A stretch of 64,000 nt of DNA. Origin: DATKCF01 sp035513345. GTDB lineage: Bacteria > Gemmatimonadota > Gemmatimonadetes > Longimicrobiales > RSA9. Every line of letters starts with the position of its first letter. Position 1 is the stretch's first letter. The notes beneath the pieces were generated by a model, which saw only the letters and a list, made by a program, of their open reading frames with translations, made no database searches and had not been told where the DNA came from. This document shows positions 1 through 9,400 of the stretch, piece by piece. The stretch lies in contig DATKCF010000152.1 of NCBI GenBank assembly GCA_035513345.1, positions 4,295 through 68,294 on the forward strand. The letters are read 5' to 3'. The position numbers were made by a program, and so were the translations under genes.

Positions 1-519
1 CCGCGCGAGAGGAGCGGCGCGCAGCTTGCCAGCCTGCGCTCGGAGGTCTCGCGCATGGCGACGGGCGCCATCGTCACCGTCAGATGGTGGGACGATGCGA
101 TCGGCTCCCTCACGCCGTTCCGTAACCCACGCTTTCAGACGGTTGTGCTGGCCGGCTTCGCGGTACTCGCCCTCGGTGTCACGGCGCTGGGCATCATCGG
201 CGTGATCGCCTTCACACTGGCGCTCAGGAAACGCGAGATGGGCATCCGTCTGGCCCTCGGCATGGCGCCGCGCGGGCTGGTCGGGCTGATGATGCGGTAT
301 GCGCTTGCGCCCGTCGCCGTCGGTCTCACCGCCGGACTCCTTGCCACGCGCGCGCTCGCGCAGCTTGCCGAAGCGCAGCTCTTCGAAGTCGAGACGCGCG
401 ATCCGTTGACACTCGCGGCAACCGTGCTCGTCGTGCTGCTCGCGGCGTCCGCTGCGGCATGGCTGCCGGCGAGGCGAGTCACTCGCCTGGACCCGACCGG
501 AACCCTGAAGGCGGACTGA
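1..519 (+). CDS. ADOP/MacB-type FtsX-like permease, C-terminal part (5' truncated by window edge)
   Basis: The frame is open from base 1, so this is the end of a longer gene. The visible 172 residues hold three or four hydrophobic segments, a KREMGIRLALG motif after the first of them, and the terminal WLPARRVTRLDPTGTLKAD. This is the standard ending of FtsX-domain permeases of the ADOP family; the full copy at 51727-54405 ends in almost the same way (WLPARRASRLDPAHTLRTD). Such proteins sit in the inner membrane and are thought to drive macrolide- or lipoprotein-type export with a separate ATPase. The substrate cannot be inferred. The last 41 bp overlap the convergent nucleotidyltransferase gene. 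Confidence 0.85.
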   Translation, partial: PRERSGAQLASLRSEVSRMATGAIVTVRWWDDAIGSLTPFRNPRFQTVVLAGFAVLALGVTALGIIGVIAFTLALRKREMGIRLALGMAPRGLVGLMMRYALAPVAVGLTAGLLATRALAQLAEAQLFEVETRDPLTLAATVLVVLLAASAAAWLPARRVTRLDPTGTLKAD

Positions 520-1522
520 CCGACGCGCCTGAGACGCCGACGATGCTCGTGTCGTCGCCCGCGTTCGCGATGCCGTTGACGTTCTCGAGATGCGCGTTGT
601 CGCCGATCAGCGAGTCGTGCAGCGACGCGTTCCGGATCACCGTGTTCCGGCCTACAATGCAATCGCGAAGCGTGGCGTTCCGTATTTCGCAGCCGGTCTC
701 GATGCTGACGTTCGGACCGAGCGTGACGTTCTCGAGGGTTACGCCGGGCGCGACGCGAACGGGACCGTTGATGCTGACGTTGACGCCGCCATCGGGGTCG
801 AGCGCGCGTGTCGTTTCGAGCAGGTGCAGGTTCGTCTCGAGGAGGGTGTCGAGCTTGCCGCAGTCGTACCAGCCGTCGACTTCGCCGACCCGGATCTTCG
901 CGCCATTGTCGATCATGTACTGGAACGCGTCCGTCAGGTAGAACTCGCCGCTGGGACCGGGCGGCTGGTGCATCGTGTGATGGATGCCCTCGAAGAGCAG
1001 TTTCCAGTCACGAATGTAGTAGAGCCCGATGTTGGCGAGCTTCGAGATCGGTTCCGTCGGCTTCTCGACAATGCGCTGCATGTTGCCATCCTCATCGAGC
1101 ACGACGACGCCGAACCGCTGATAGTCCTCGACTTCCTTCGCCCAGATGATGCCGGCCGCATCCGCGGGCAGACGCTTCGCCATGCCGAGGTCCGCATCGA
1201 AGAGCGTATCGACGAAGATGATCAGCAGGTCCTCGTCGATGAACGGCTCCGCGAGCAGCACTGCGCCCGCCGTTCCGTTCTGCACGGGCTGTTCGACAAA
1301 ATGCGCCGTGAAGCCGGGCCACTCCTCGCGGACGTACGCTTCGGCCTTCTCCTTCAGGTGGCCGGTAATGAAAACCGCCTCGCTGACACCCAGCGCTTCG
1401 AGGTCGCGCATGATGTAGCTCATGACGGGCTGCCCACCAACCCGGAGCAGTGGTTTCGGTGTCGTATGTGTGTGGGGCCGCAGGCGAGTGCCCTTGCCGG
1501 CGAGCGGAATCACGACTTTCAC
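479..1522 (-). CDS. Sugar-phosphate nucleotidyltransferase with C-terminal hexapeptide region
   Basis: Predicted to transfer a nucleotide from NTP to a sugar 1-phosphate, giving an NDP-sugar for polysaccharide or cell-wall synthesis. I place the start at a GTG (1522), giving VKVVIPLAGKG then TRLRPHTHTTPKPLL, the GxGxRLxP nucleotide-binding signature at the expected extreme N-terminus. A GAGAGG ribosome-binding site lies about 8 bases upstream. The in-frame extension further upstream is low-complexity and unlike the family. About 347 residues. The last 110 or so (NVTLGPNVSIETGCEIRNA and similar) are left-handed beta-helix hexapeptide repeats, as in GlmU/RmlA-long type enzymes. The exact sugar cannot be told. 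The 3' end runs 41 bp into the convergent permease gene. Confidence 0.88.
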   Translation of the reverse strand: MKVVIPLAGKGTRLRPHTHTTPKPLLRVGGQPVMSYIMRDLEALGVSEAVFITGHLKEKAEAYVREEWPGFTAHFVEQPVQNGTAGAVLLAEPFIDEDLLIIFVDTLFDADLGMAKRLPADAAGIIWAKEVEDYQRFGVVVLDEDGNMQRIVEKPTEPISKLANIGLYYIRDWKLLFEGIHHTMHQPPGPSGEFYLTDAFQYMIDNGAKIRVGEVDGWYDCGKLDTLLETNLHLLETTRALDPDGGVNVSINGPVRVAPGVTLENVTLGPNVSIETGCEIRNATLRDCIVGRNTVIRNASLHDSLIGDNAHLENVNGIANAGDDTSIVGVSGASVSPPSGFRSGPGE

Positions 1523-1833
1523 GTTTCTGACCTCTCGGGTTGCCCGACTCAGGCTCGGCCGCGAGCGTTTGCGCTGGCGAAGCGAGCGTGATCGGGACGG
1601 GTCGTCCGGTGCGCGGAGCCAAGATAGGCGGAACCGCGGCCCGTGCCAGTCGTACCACTGACGTGACGAGGTGCCGCGGCACGCGCCCGATGCTGCGGCT
1701 CCCGACCGGAGCGGCCGCCGCGGCGGCCCGTCACGCGGCCGCCGTCGGCCACGGTTCTCGCCGGGATCCACACAACACATTATACTGGAACGGGTTGGGG
1801 ACGGGCGAACGGCCCCGTTTCGGAGGTGTCACG
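1523..1833. other. Divergent intergenic region
   Basis: This 311-bp region separates the minus-strand nucleotidyltransferase from the plus-strand SIMPL operon. It contains a very GC-rich stretch with GCGGCCGCC repeats near 1710-1750 and, nearer the SIMPL gene, one A+T-rich island with TATACT. I see no credible gene in it. Confidence 0.5.
1781..1786 (+). promoter_or_regulatory. Candidate -10 element of the SIMPL-lon operon
   Basis: TATACT stands out as the only A+T-rich hexamer in this intergenic region, 48 bp before the SIMPL start. No good -35 box lies at the usual 16-18 bp distance, so the call is tentative. Confidence 0.35.
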
Positions 1834-2535
1834 ATGTACGCAGCACGGATTGCCACCGCTTGCCTGATTCTGCCCGCGGCCCTCGCCGCACAGATGCAGA
1901 ATCCACAGAACACGATCGCCGTCAATGCGACCGCAACCGTCGAGCGGGAACCGGACCGCGCCCGGCTCTCATTCGCCGTGGTCAGCGAAGGCGCCACCGC
2001 CGAGTCCGCTTCGCAGGCGAATGCGAACCTGATGACGCAGGTGATTGCCGCACTGCGCGACATGGGCCTGACCGGAACCGCGGTGCGGACGACCTCGATC
2101 CAGATCAGCCCACGCTACTCGCGCGGACAGGGCGAACAACCGCGGATAATCGGCTACACCGCAACCAACATGGTCGAAGCGACGATCGATTCGCTGCCGC
2201 GTGTGGGCGCGATCACGGACCGGGCGATCGCCGCTGGCGCCAACCGCGTGACCGGACTGATGTTCGAGCTGAGACAGCCGGACGCGGCCCGGCGTGAAGC
2301 ACTCGCGATAGCCATGGAGAAGGCCAGGGCGGAAGCGGAGACGGTGGCGGCAGCCGCCGGCCGGACGCTCGGCCCGACGCTGCGGATCGAGGTCGAGCCG
2401 GAACAGGGTGTTCCGATGTTCCGCGGCATGGCGGGCCGCGCAGAGATGGCGCAGGCAATGGACACGCCGGTCGAGGCGGGCACACTCAACGTTTCCGCGA
2501 CGGTGCGTGTGGTCTACCGGATGGACGTGCGGTGA
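1834..2535 (+). CDS. SIMPL-domain (DUF541) exported protein
   Basis: A 233-residue secreted or periplasmic protein. Residues 1-19 form a signal peptide ending at AALAAQ. The SIMPL/DUF541 domain follows, with the typical start NTIAVNATATVEREPDRA, the IIGYTATNMVEATI region and a closing SATVRVVYRM strand. SIMPL proteins (for example E. coli YggE) form oligomeric periplasmic rings linked to oxidative-stress resistance; the biochemical role is not settled. The ATG at 1834 is preceded by GGAGGTG about 8 bases upstream. It heads an apparent four-gene operon. The next gene begins with a GTG that overlaps this stop codon (GTGA). Confidence 0.87.
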   Translation: MYAARIATACLILPAALAAQMQNPQNTIAVNATATVEREPDRARLSFAVVSEGATAESASQANANLMTQVIAALRDMGLTGTAVRTTSIQISPRYSRGQGEQPRIIGYTATNMVEATIDSLPRVGAITDRAIAAGANRVTGLMFELRQPDAARREALAIAMEKARAEAETVAAAAGRTLGPTLRIEVEPEQGVPMFRGMAGRAEMAQAMDTPVEAGTLNVSATVRVVYRMDVR

Positions 2536-2954
2536 GCATCGCACAACGGGTCCGCAAGGCCCTTGGCGATGGCGGCGCGGAAACGCGTGCTGACGCGAGG
2601 GACGCGCGGTTCCGCGGCCGGACCTACGCGATTCCGTTCGAGGATGTGTGGCAGGCCTCGCTGACGCTGCTGCCGAAAACAGGCTGCCAGTTGCGGCTGG
2701 CGAACGACCGCGACGGTATCATCATCGCCGAAGCCAGTGCCGTGTTTCCGCGACGTGTCGATGATGTGACCATCAGCATCGTGCTCGACAAGGATGCGCA
2801 GACGCGGGTCGACATGCGGTCGATCGCGCGCGACGGCAAGGCGGACCTCGGCGCGAACGCACGACGCGTCACCCGCTTCTTCGAGCTGCTCGATCGCAGC
2901 CTCGCCGAACGGCCGTGGCGGCCGCGCCGGAGCAGCGCCCACGCGGACGGCTGA
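2532..2954 (+). CDS. DUF1499 family protein
   Basis: 140 residues, starting from a GTG that overlaps the SIMPL stop, so translation is probably coupled. The signature region is VDMRSIARDGKADLGANAR at about residues 95-113, closely matching the VDVRSxSRxGxxDLGxNxxRI core of DUF1499. No signal peptide or membrane segment is evident. The family's function is unknown. Neighbouring genes (exported SIMPL protein, amidohydrolase, Lon) give no clear pathway, although the spacing shows cotranscription. Confidence 0.75.
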   Translation: MSIAQRVRKALGDGGAETRADARDARFRGRTYAIPFEDVWQASLTLLPKTGCQLRLANDRDGIIIAEASAVFPRRVDDVTISIVLDKDAQTRVDMRSIARDGKADLGANARRVTRFFELLDRSLAERPWRPRRSSAHADG

Positions 2955-2960
2955 GAGCCG

Positions 2961-3839
2961 ATGGTGCCAGGCGCAATCATCGACTTCCACACGCACCCCT
3001 GGCTGCCCGATCAACTCGCACCGCACACCGTCGAGTTCATCCGTTCCATCTCGCAGGCACTGCGCGACCACGGCGAGCGGTTGAGCGAACCGGCGTACGC
3101 CGCATCGGTCCTGCGTGAGCAGGGCGTCCGCAATGCCGTCCTGCTGCCCGAACACTGTCCGCGCTCGTCCGGCAACGTGCGAACGGAAACCGTTATCGAG
3201 TTCTGTGCCGCTTCCGACGGCTTCTTCGTGCCATTCGCGTCCGTCGATCCGAACTCCGATCCGGACCCGGCCGGCCTGATGCGACAGTACGTCGAGGATG
3301 GTGTCGCCGGACTCAAGCTGTATCCGTCCTATCAGCATTACTATCCGAACGACCATCGTGTGTATCCGGTCTACGAGATGTGCCGCGACGCGGGGATACC
3401 CGTGCTGTTTCACATCGGCAGCTCGGTCATACCGAACACGAGAATGAAGTACTGCGACCCGATCCATCTGCACGACATTGCCGTCGACTTCCCCGACCTG
3501 GTCGTGGTGATGGCGCACGGCGGGCGAGGCTGGTGGTATGACGCGTGCGCGTTCCTTGCCGCGCATCAGCCGAACTTCCACATCGACGTGACCGGCCTGC
3601 CGCCTGCACGGCTGACCGCGCTGTTCCCCGACCTCGAGCGGATTTCGCACAAGGTCGTGTTCGGCAGCGACTGGCCCGCCATGCCGAAGAGCCCTCGCGC
3701 CAACGCCGATGCCATTGCGAACCTGGGACTGTCGCGCGAAGCCGTCCAGCGCATACTCTATGACAATGCGGCCGCGCTGCTGCGTCTCGACCGAAGCGCG
3801 CCGCCGACCCCGCAACCGCTCGTCGATGGAGGGCACTGA
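2961..3839 (+). CDS. Amidohydrolase (amidohydrolase_2 / TIM-barrel metal-dependent hydrolase)
   Basis: 292 residues. Metal-dependent hydrolase or decarboxylase-type TIM barrel. The first strand carries the metal-binding DFHTHPW (HxH). Later strands show PVLFHIGSS, VVMAHGGRGWW and the terminal KVVFGSDWPAM, where the catalytic Asp lies. This set defines the amidohydrolase_2 group (ACMSD / 4-oxalomesaconate-hydratase-like). The substrate cannot be assigned. The ATG lies 6 bp after the DUF1499 stop, and lon starts 3 bp after this gene, so all are probably one transcript. Confidence 0.82.
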   Translation: MVPGAIIDFHTHPWLPDQLAPHTVEFIRSISQALRDHGERLSEPAYAASVLREQGVRNAVLLPEHCPRSSGNVRTETVIEFCAASDGFFVPFASVDPNSDPDPAGLMRQYVEDGVAGLKLYPSYQHYYPNDHRVYPVYEMCRDAGIPVLFHIGSSVIPNTRMKYCDPIHLHDIAVDFPDLVVVMAHGGRGWWYDACAFLAAHQPNFHIDVTGLPPARLTALFPDLERISHKVVFGSDWPAMPKSPRANADAIANLGLSREAVQRILYDNAAALLRLDRSAPPTPQPLVDGGH

Positions 3840-3842
3840 CCG

Positions 3843-6245
3843 ATGGCGAAGAACGCGCCCGCTGGCCTGCCCGATTCGCTGCCCATTATGCCGCTGCGCA
3901 GTACAGCCGTCTTTCCGCTCGGCGTTGCGGCGGTTCAGGTGGGCGACGCGGCGGTCCTCGAAATGCTCGCCGCGAACCCCGAGCCAGGCCTGCTCGTTGC
4001 GGCTGTCATCGCGCCCGGCGGACCCGACGATCCTGTCGATCCCGAGTCACTGAAGAAGGTCGCGATCATGGCGAGGGTCTCCGACCGGCTCAACCTGCCG
4101 GGCGGCAGCGTGCAGGCCACGCTGCAGGGCATACAGCGGATCCGGATCCGGTCCGTCAGTCGCAGTGACGGCCATCTGGTCGCGGGCATCGCCGCTACGC
4201 GCGACCGCCCGATCCGCGATGAGGACGCGTCCGCACTCATCGCTCGCATCCTCAACGCGCTCGAAGGACTGTCCGGCCACGTCGAACGCATTTCGGCCGA
4301 AGTGCCGCGCATCCTGCGCATGAATCTCGGCGATGCCGGCCGCTTCGTCGATCTCGTCGCGGTACTCTCCAACTTCAGTGTCGCGAGCAAGGACCACGTC
4401 ATCCAGGCGCTGTCGATCCGCGGCCGGCTCGGGTTCGCGGTGTCCGAGCTGGAAGGCCAGCTCGCCCACGTTCGACGGATGTCGGGCGACAATGCAGCCG
4501 CTGACTCCGCGGCCGCCGCCGATGCACCGGGCCGCGGCGCCGAGTTGCGTCGCCGCATCAAGCTGCTCCAGGCCGAGCTGGGTGATGTCGATCCGGTCGA
4601 AGCCGAAGTCGTCAGCCTGCTGCGTCGCGTCGACTCGGCCGCCATGCCGGCGGCCGCGGCCTCGAAAGCACGCGCCGAGATCGAACGGCTTCGCCATGCC
4701 GGCCATGACTCGGGCGCCATCCGCACGTATGTCGACTGGCTGCTGTCGATGCCATGGCGACGAACCGCATCCGAAGGACCCGCGCGCATCGATCTCGCGA
4801 AAGTCGCGACTGGCCTCGATGAGGAACTGCTCGGCCTCGACGAAGCCAAGAACCGGATCCTCGATCACCTTGCCGTCGCTCGACTGCGAAAGTCGCTCGG
4901 CGGACCCGTACCGTGCATTGTCGGACCGCCCGACACGGGCAAGGCCGCTCTCGTCGCGGCGCTCGCCCGCTGCCTCGGCCGGCCGCTCGTCCGGCTCGAC
5001 GTGCGTGGCCGCTCCGCAGGCGACCTGCTCGGCGTCCGCCGAACGCGAGCCGATGCGCAGCCCGGCCGACTGGCCGCGCTGCTCCGCGACGCGAAGGTCG
5101 CCGATCCCGTCATCCTGCTCGGTGACCTCCAGGAACTCGGATCGGCGAAAGGCGAGGACACCGCCGAAGCACTCGAGGAAATCCTCACGAGTGAACCAAG
5201 GCGGCTCATGGATCGGTATCTCGAAGTGCCGTTCGAACTCGGCGATGCGCTCTTCGTCGCCATCGCGCAGGACCTGCAGAAAGTGCCTCGCGGCGTGCGC
5301 GAACAGCTCATCGAGATCCGCATCGCCGGCTACACACCGGAGGAGAAAGTCGACATCGCAAAATCCCGGCTGCTGCCGAAGATGACGCGCGAGCACGGAC
5401 TCAAGCCGGGACACGTCGCTTTTCCTGAACCCGGTCTCTATCACATCGCGTACGGCTACGCCCGTGATGCCGGGATCGGCACGTTCCAGCGCGCGGTCGA
5501 AACTCTGCTGCGCACGCGCGCGCGGGCCAGGGCCGAAGGCGACGCGTCGAAGTGGACGTTCGATGCCGAACGTATCGAGAACGTGCTCGGCGTGCCGCGC
5601 TTCGTGGCAACGACCGCCGAGAGCGCACCCGAAGTCGGCGTCGTGACCGGCCTCGCCTGGACCGCGTCAGGCGGCGAACTGATGTTCATTGAAGCACTGC
5701 GCATGCCCGGCAGTGGCCGCCTCATCATCACCGGCATGCTCGGTGACGCAATGCGCGAGTCCGTCAACGCCGCCTACTCGTACGTCCGCAGCCGCGGCCC
5801 GACTCTGGGCATCACGGAAGACGATTTCCGCGACTCGGACGTGCACGTGCATTTCCCCGTCGGCGCGATCCCCAAGGACGGACCGTCCGCCGGTGTCGCT
5901 GTCACGCTCGCGATTGCGTCATCGCTCTCGAACCGCGCAGTACGCCACGACATGGCAATGTCGGGCGAGGTCACGCTGCGCGGCCGCGTTCTCGAAGTGG
6001 GCGGCATCAAGGAGAAGGTGCTCGCGGCCCATCGCGCGGACATCCGCCGCGTCATCCTGCCTTCCGGCAACGAGAAGGACCTGCGCGATGTGCCCGAACG
6101 CGTCCGTGCAGGTATCGCGTTCCATCTCGTCGACCGCATGGACGATGTCATGAAGCTCGCACTGCTCGGCGGGACGACAGCGGCCGTGCGGCTGCGGTCT
6201 GACGCGGCGCGTGAGCCACGCGTCGCGCGCCGCGGCAAGACCTGA
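3843..6245 (+). CDS. lon: Lon-type serine protease with degenerate AAA+ motifs
   Basis: 800 residues, the normal Lon length, in the order LON substrate-binding domain (about 12-210), coiled region (230-310), AAA+ module (330-580), protease domain (595-775). The protease dyad is present: Ser682 in KDGPSAG and the Lys of GGIKEK (723-725). The ATPase motifs are damaged. Walker A reads GPPDTGKA (361-368), with Ala where Ser/Thr binds Mg. Walker B reads LLGDLQ (425-430) instead of LLDEID. Sensor 1 Asn is Gln476. The arginine-finger position (DRME in canonical Lon) is Gln488. ATP-driven unfolding is therefore doubtful, and the protein may be ATP-independent or regulatory. The last gene of the SIMPL operon; it is probably not the cell's main Lon (inference). 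Confidence 0.9.
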   Translation: MAKNAPAGLPDSLPIMPLRSTAVFPLGVAAVQVGDAAVLEMLAANPEPGLLVAAVIAPGGPDDPVDPESLKKVAIMARVSDRLNLPGGSVQATLQGIQRIRIRSVSRSDGHLVAGIAATRDRPIRDEDASALIARILNALEGLSGHVERISAEVPRILRMNLGDAGRFVDLVAVLSNFSVASKDHVIQALSIRGRLGFAVSELEGQLAHVRRMSGDNAAADSAAAADAPGRGAELRRRIKLLQAELGDVDPVEAEVVSLLRRVDSAAMPAAAASKARAEIERLRHAGHDSGAIRTYVDWLLSMPWRRTASEGPARIDLAKVATGLDEELLGLDEAKNRILDHLAVARLRKSLGGPVPCIVGPPDTGKAALVAALARCLGRPLVRLDVRGRSAGDLLGVRRTRADAQPGRLAALLRDAKVADPVILLGDLQELGSAKGEDTAEALEEILTSEPRRLMDRYLEVPFELGDALFVAIAQDLQKVPRGVREQLIEIRIAGYTPEEKVDIAKSRLLPKMTREHGLKPGHVAFPEPGLYHIAYGYARDAGIGTFQRAVETLLRTRARARAEGDASKWTFDAERIENVLGVPRFVATTAESAPEVGVVTGLAWTASGGELMFIEALRMPGSGRLIITGMLGDAMRESVNAAYSYVRSRGPTLGITEDDFRDSDVHVHFPVGAIPKDGPSAGVAVTLAIASSLSNRAVRHDMAMSGEVTLRGRVLEVGGIKEKVLAAHRADIRRVILPSGNEKDLRDVPERVRAGIAFHLVDRMDDVMKLALLGGTTAAVRLRSDAAREPRVARRGKT

Positions 6246-6295
6246 TAACCGCTGATCGGGCTCCGCTCGATCGTGTGCCGCCGGATCGCGTCAGC

Positions 6296-7597
6296 TCAGG
6301 TCACCGGCTCCATGTGTATCGAGTGATCCACTGGCCGCGGCACCAGGTCCTCGCCTTCAGACCGTGCAATGACAGCCGCCGCGGTCAGGTCACCAGTGAC
6401 GTTGACCGCGGTCCGGATCATGTCGAGAATACGGTCGACGCCGAGGATCAGCGCGATGCCGGCCTGCGTGTGGGCGGCGAGGCCGACGGACTGGAGCACG
6501 AGGATGAGCGTGACGATGCCGGCGCTGGGCACGCCGGCGGCGCCGATGCTGGCAAGTGTCGCCGTCATCACGATCACGAGCTGGTCGCCGATCGTCATGG
6601 GCACGCCGTAGATCTGCGCGATGAACATGACGGCCACGGCCTGATACAGGGCGGTGCCGTCCATGTTGACGGTCGCACCGATGGGCAGCACGAAGGAGGA
6701 GACTTCCTTCGAGATGCCGACTTTCTCCTGCGCAACTTCCATTGTGACCGGCAGCGTGGCGCTCGAGCTGGAAGTCGAGAACGCGACGAGTGGCGCTTCA
6801 GCGATACTCTTGTAGAAGGCGAGCGGCTTCAGTTTCGCGAAGGTCCGTAGAACCATCGCGTAGGTGCCGAAGACGTGGAGCATGAGGCCGCCGACAACGA
6901 CCAGCGAATAGACGAGCAATGACTGGAGCAGGTCCATGCCGAACTGGGCGACGATCGCACCCACGAGTGCGAAGACGGCGTAGGGCGCGAGCCGCATGAT
7001 CCAGTCGATGATGACCATCACGGTATCGTTGACGGCGTTGAAGAAGCCGAGGATGTGGTCGCGGCTTTCCTTGCCGATGAGTGTGACCGCGGCGCCGAAG
7101 ATGATGCTGAAGATGATGAGCGGCAGCAGATCGCCGGCCGCGGCGGCGGCAAAGACGTTGTTGGGCACGAGCCGTTCGATGGTCTGTCTGACGGTCGGCC
7201 GTTCGGAGGCGAGGTCGACGCGCACTGCGGCTTCCGCGGCGGAGCGTGAGGACAGGGACTCGCGCGTGGCCTCGTCGATTCGCGATCCGGGCTGCACGAC
7301 GTTGGAGACCACCAGGCCGATGGTGACTGCAACGGCGGTCGTGAGCATGTAGTACGTCACGGTCTTGCCGCCAAGCCGGCCGAGCTTGCGGATATCGCCG
7401 AGCGAAGCAGTGCCGATGATGATGCTGGCGACGACGAGCGGCACCACGATCATCATGATGAGTCGGATGAAGATCGTGCCGATCGGCTCGATGGCGCTGA
7501 GCGTTGTCTGGAGCCAGGTGATCTGGCCGAAATTGGCGATCAGGCCGACAGCCACGCCAGCCGCGAGTCCGATCAGGATCTTCTGCCAGAGCTGCAT
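6296..7597 (-). CDS. Dicarboxylate/amino acid:cation symporter (DAACS family)
   Basis: 433 residues with eight or so membrane helices and two re-entrant loops. Inner-membrane secondary transporter importing C4-dicarboxylates or acidic amino acids with Na+ or H+. Family hallmarks are the serine-rich FSTSSSSATLPVTMEVA loop, the NMDGTALY motif, the AGVPSAG turn and the DRILDMIRTAVNVTGD substrate/cation site. The length fits the family. An extra loop rich in Glu/Arg (about residues 105-145) sits between helices 3 and 4. Glutamate versus C4-dicarboxylate specificity cannot be told. It is transcribed convergently to the Lon operon and stands alone. Confidence 0.93.
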   Translation of the reverse strand: MQLWQKILIGLAAGVAVGLIANFGQITWLQTTLSAIEPIGTIFIRLIMMIVVPLVVASIIIGTASLGDIRKLGRLGGKTVTYYMLTTAVAVTIGLVVSNVVQPGSRIDEATRESLSSRSAAEAAVRVDLASERPTVRQTIERLVPNNVFAAAAAGDLLPLIIFSIIFGAAVTLIGKESRDHILGFFNAVNDTVMVIIDWIMRLAPYAVFALVGAIVAQFGMDLLQSLLVYSLVVVGGLMLHVFGTYAMVLRTFAKLKPLAFYKSIAEAPLVAFSTSSSSATLPVTMEVAQEKVGISKEVSSFVLPIGATVNMDGTALYQAVAVMFIAQIYGVPMTIGDQLVIVMTATLASIGAAGVPSAGIVTLILVLQSVGLAAHTQAGIALILGVDRILDMIRTAVNVTGDLTAAAVIARSEGEDLVPRPVDHSIHMEPVT

Positions 7598-7846
7598 GAG
7601 CCGACTCCGTCGAGTTCGGGGCTGTCCGTTGCCGCGCCGTCGGCGCGGGGCCGGCCGAATGTAGACCGCCTCTGGGGCCCGTGCAATCGCCGGCGAGTGT
7701 GTCGGTGAAACCGCACGTGGTGTGACAGCCGTCTCTGTGACCGAGGGCCTCGATGCCGGTCGCCTGGCGTGCTACCTTGGTGCGGCACCGACCCGAGGGA
7801 TCGCACGACCACCGGAACGACGGACGCGGCATTGGACCCCGTTCTC

Positions 7847-9400
7847 ATGCAGGTACTGTTGACCGTGCTGTTCGGCGCGATCGCAGGCGGCACGACCAAC
7901 GCGATCGCGGTGTGGATGCTGTTCCATCCGTACGAAGCGCCGCGCATCTTCGGTTGGCAGCTCCGTCTGTTCCAGGGCGCGATCCCGAAGAACAAGGGTC
8001 GTCTGGCGTCGACGATGGGCCGTACGGTCGGCAACAAGCTTCTTACGTCGGAGGACCTGGCCCGAACGGTAGCCGAGCCCGGCTTTCGCGAAGCATTCGA
8101 GGACAAGCTCTCCGAGTTCGTGCAGTCCCTCTTCGACAAGCCGATCGGCTCGGTATCGGAGATGTTTCCGCCGGAGGTCGTTGCGGAGCTGCGTGCGATT
8201 CTGGAGGATGTCGCGGCGAAGCAGGTGGATCGACTTGCCGAGTATATCGGCGGCGACGACTTCCACGTGACGGCGAGGCGTTGGGCAGAGCGACTTGCCG
8301 AGGAGGTACGCGACCGTCCGCTCGCGCAGGTGCTCACACCGGAGCGGGAGAACGCGCTCGCCGATGCGGCCGAGCGGTGGATCGCGGAAGCTGTCGAGAG
8401 CCAGGGACTCGAGGACGCGCTGACCGACTACGTCGACCGTGGCGCGCAGCGCGTTCTCGTGCCGGGCCGCGCGTTTCAGGACATGCTTCCGGTCGGCCTG
8501 GTTGCGACTGTCGAGCGAGCGATCTCGGGCTATCTGCCGATCGCGCTCGAGCGGCTCGCCGGCCTGCTCGACGACCCGGCTGCCAGGCGCCGGGTCAAGG
8601 TCATTCTGCACGAGCTGCTCGACCGCTTCATGAGCGACCTGAAGTTCCACCAGCGCCTCGTCGCCGCCTTCATCATCACGCCGGAAACCGTCGACAAGGT
8701 CCTGAAGGCCGTCGAGGACGAGGGCGCAGCGAAGATCGCCGAACTGCTGTCGGACCCGACTGTGCGAGACGCGATGGCACGCGGCGTGAACAACGCCATC
8801 GTCGAGTTCCTCGAGAAGCCGGTCGTATCCGTGCTCGGCGGGCCGCAGGACCCGAGCGTCGTCGATGCGAAGCAGACAGTCACGTCGTGGGCGCTGTCGG
8901 TCGCCCGCGACGAGCAGACGCGCACGTTCCTGGTCGACAAGCTGCGATTGACACTCGCGGCGGCCGAGCGCCGGACCTGGGGCGACATCTTCCGCCACGT
9001 GCCGCCGGAGAAGGGCGCGGACGCGATCGTCAGCGCACTGCGCAGCGAGCGCGCCCGCGAGTTCTACGGCGAAGCAGCGGACCGCCTGATCGATCTCATC
9101 CTGAACCGGCGCATTGGCCGGCTCGGCGACCGGCTGACGCCGGACGCGCCACAACGTTTCGAAAAAGCGATCGTCGCCCCGTTCTGGGCGTGGATCCAGG
9201 AACAGGTCCCGTCGATCGCTCAGCGCATCGACATTGCCGGCCGTGTCGAGCAGAAGATTCTCGAGTTCCCGACCGAGCAGGTCGAGCAGCTCATCAAGGG
9301 CGTGACCGAGCGGGAACTGAAACTGATAGTGCGGCTGGGCTACGTGCTTGGCGCAATGATCGGCCTGGTCTCGGCCGGGATCGCGATCATGTTCGGCTGA
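7847..9400 (+). CDS. DUF445 family membrane protein
   Basis: 517 residues from the ATG at 7847, which places the first hydrophobic segment (MQVLLTVLFGAIAGGTTNAI) at the very N-terminus, as is usual for DUF445. The diagnostic AVWMLFHPYEAP, GAIPKNKGRLA and later IGRLGDRLTPDAPQ motifs follow. The middle is long, amphipathic and helical, and a second membrane segment closes the protein (GAMIGLVSAGIAIMFG). Function unknown; the family is membrane-tethered. No clear ribosome-binding site helps choose the start; GTG 7769 and TTG 7832 are alternatives. The 3' end overlaps the convergent thioesterase by 14 bp. Confidence 0.82.
   Translation: MQVLLTVLFGAIAGGTTNAIAVWMLFHPYEAPRIFGWQLRLFQGAIPKNKGRLASTMGRTVGNKLLTSEDLARTVAEPGFREAFEDKLSEFVQSLFDKPIGSVSEMFPPEVVAELRAILEDVAAKQVDRLAEYIGGDDFHVTARRWAERLAEEVRDRPLAQVLTPERENALADAAERWIAEAVESQGLEDALTDYVDRGAQRVLVPGRAFQDMLPVGLVATVERAISGYLPIALERLAGLLDDPAARRRVKVILHELLDRFMSDLKFHQRLVAAFIITPETVDKVLKAVEDEGAAKIAELLSDPTVRDAMARGVNNAIVEFLEKPVVSVLGGPQDPSVVDAKQTVTSWALSVARDEQTRTFLVDKLRLTLAAAERRTWGDIFRHVPPEKGADAIVSALRSERAREFYGEAADRLIDLILNRRIGRLGDRLTPDAPQRFEKAIVAPFWAWIQEQVPSIAQRIDIAGRVEQKILEFPTEQVEQLIKGVTERELKLIVRLGYVLGAMIGLVSAGIAIMFG

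Noticed and set aside
4047..5444. 465-codon open frame on the minus strand
   Set aside because: Antisense shadow of lon.
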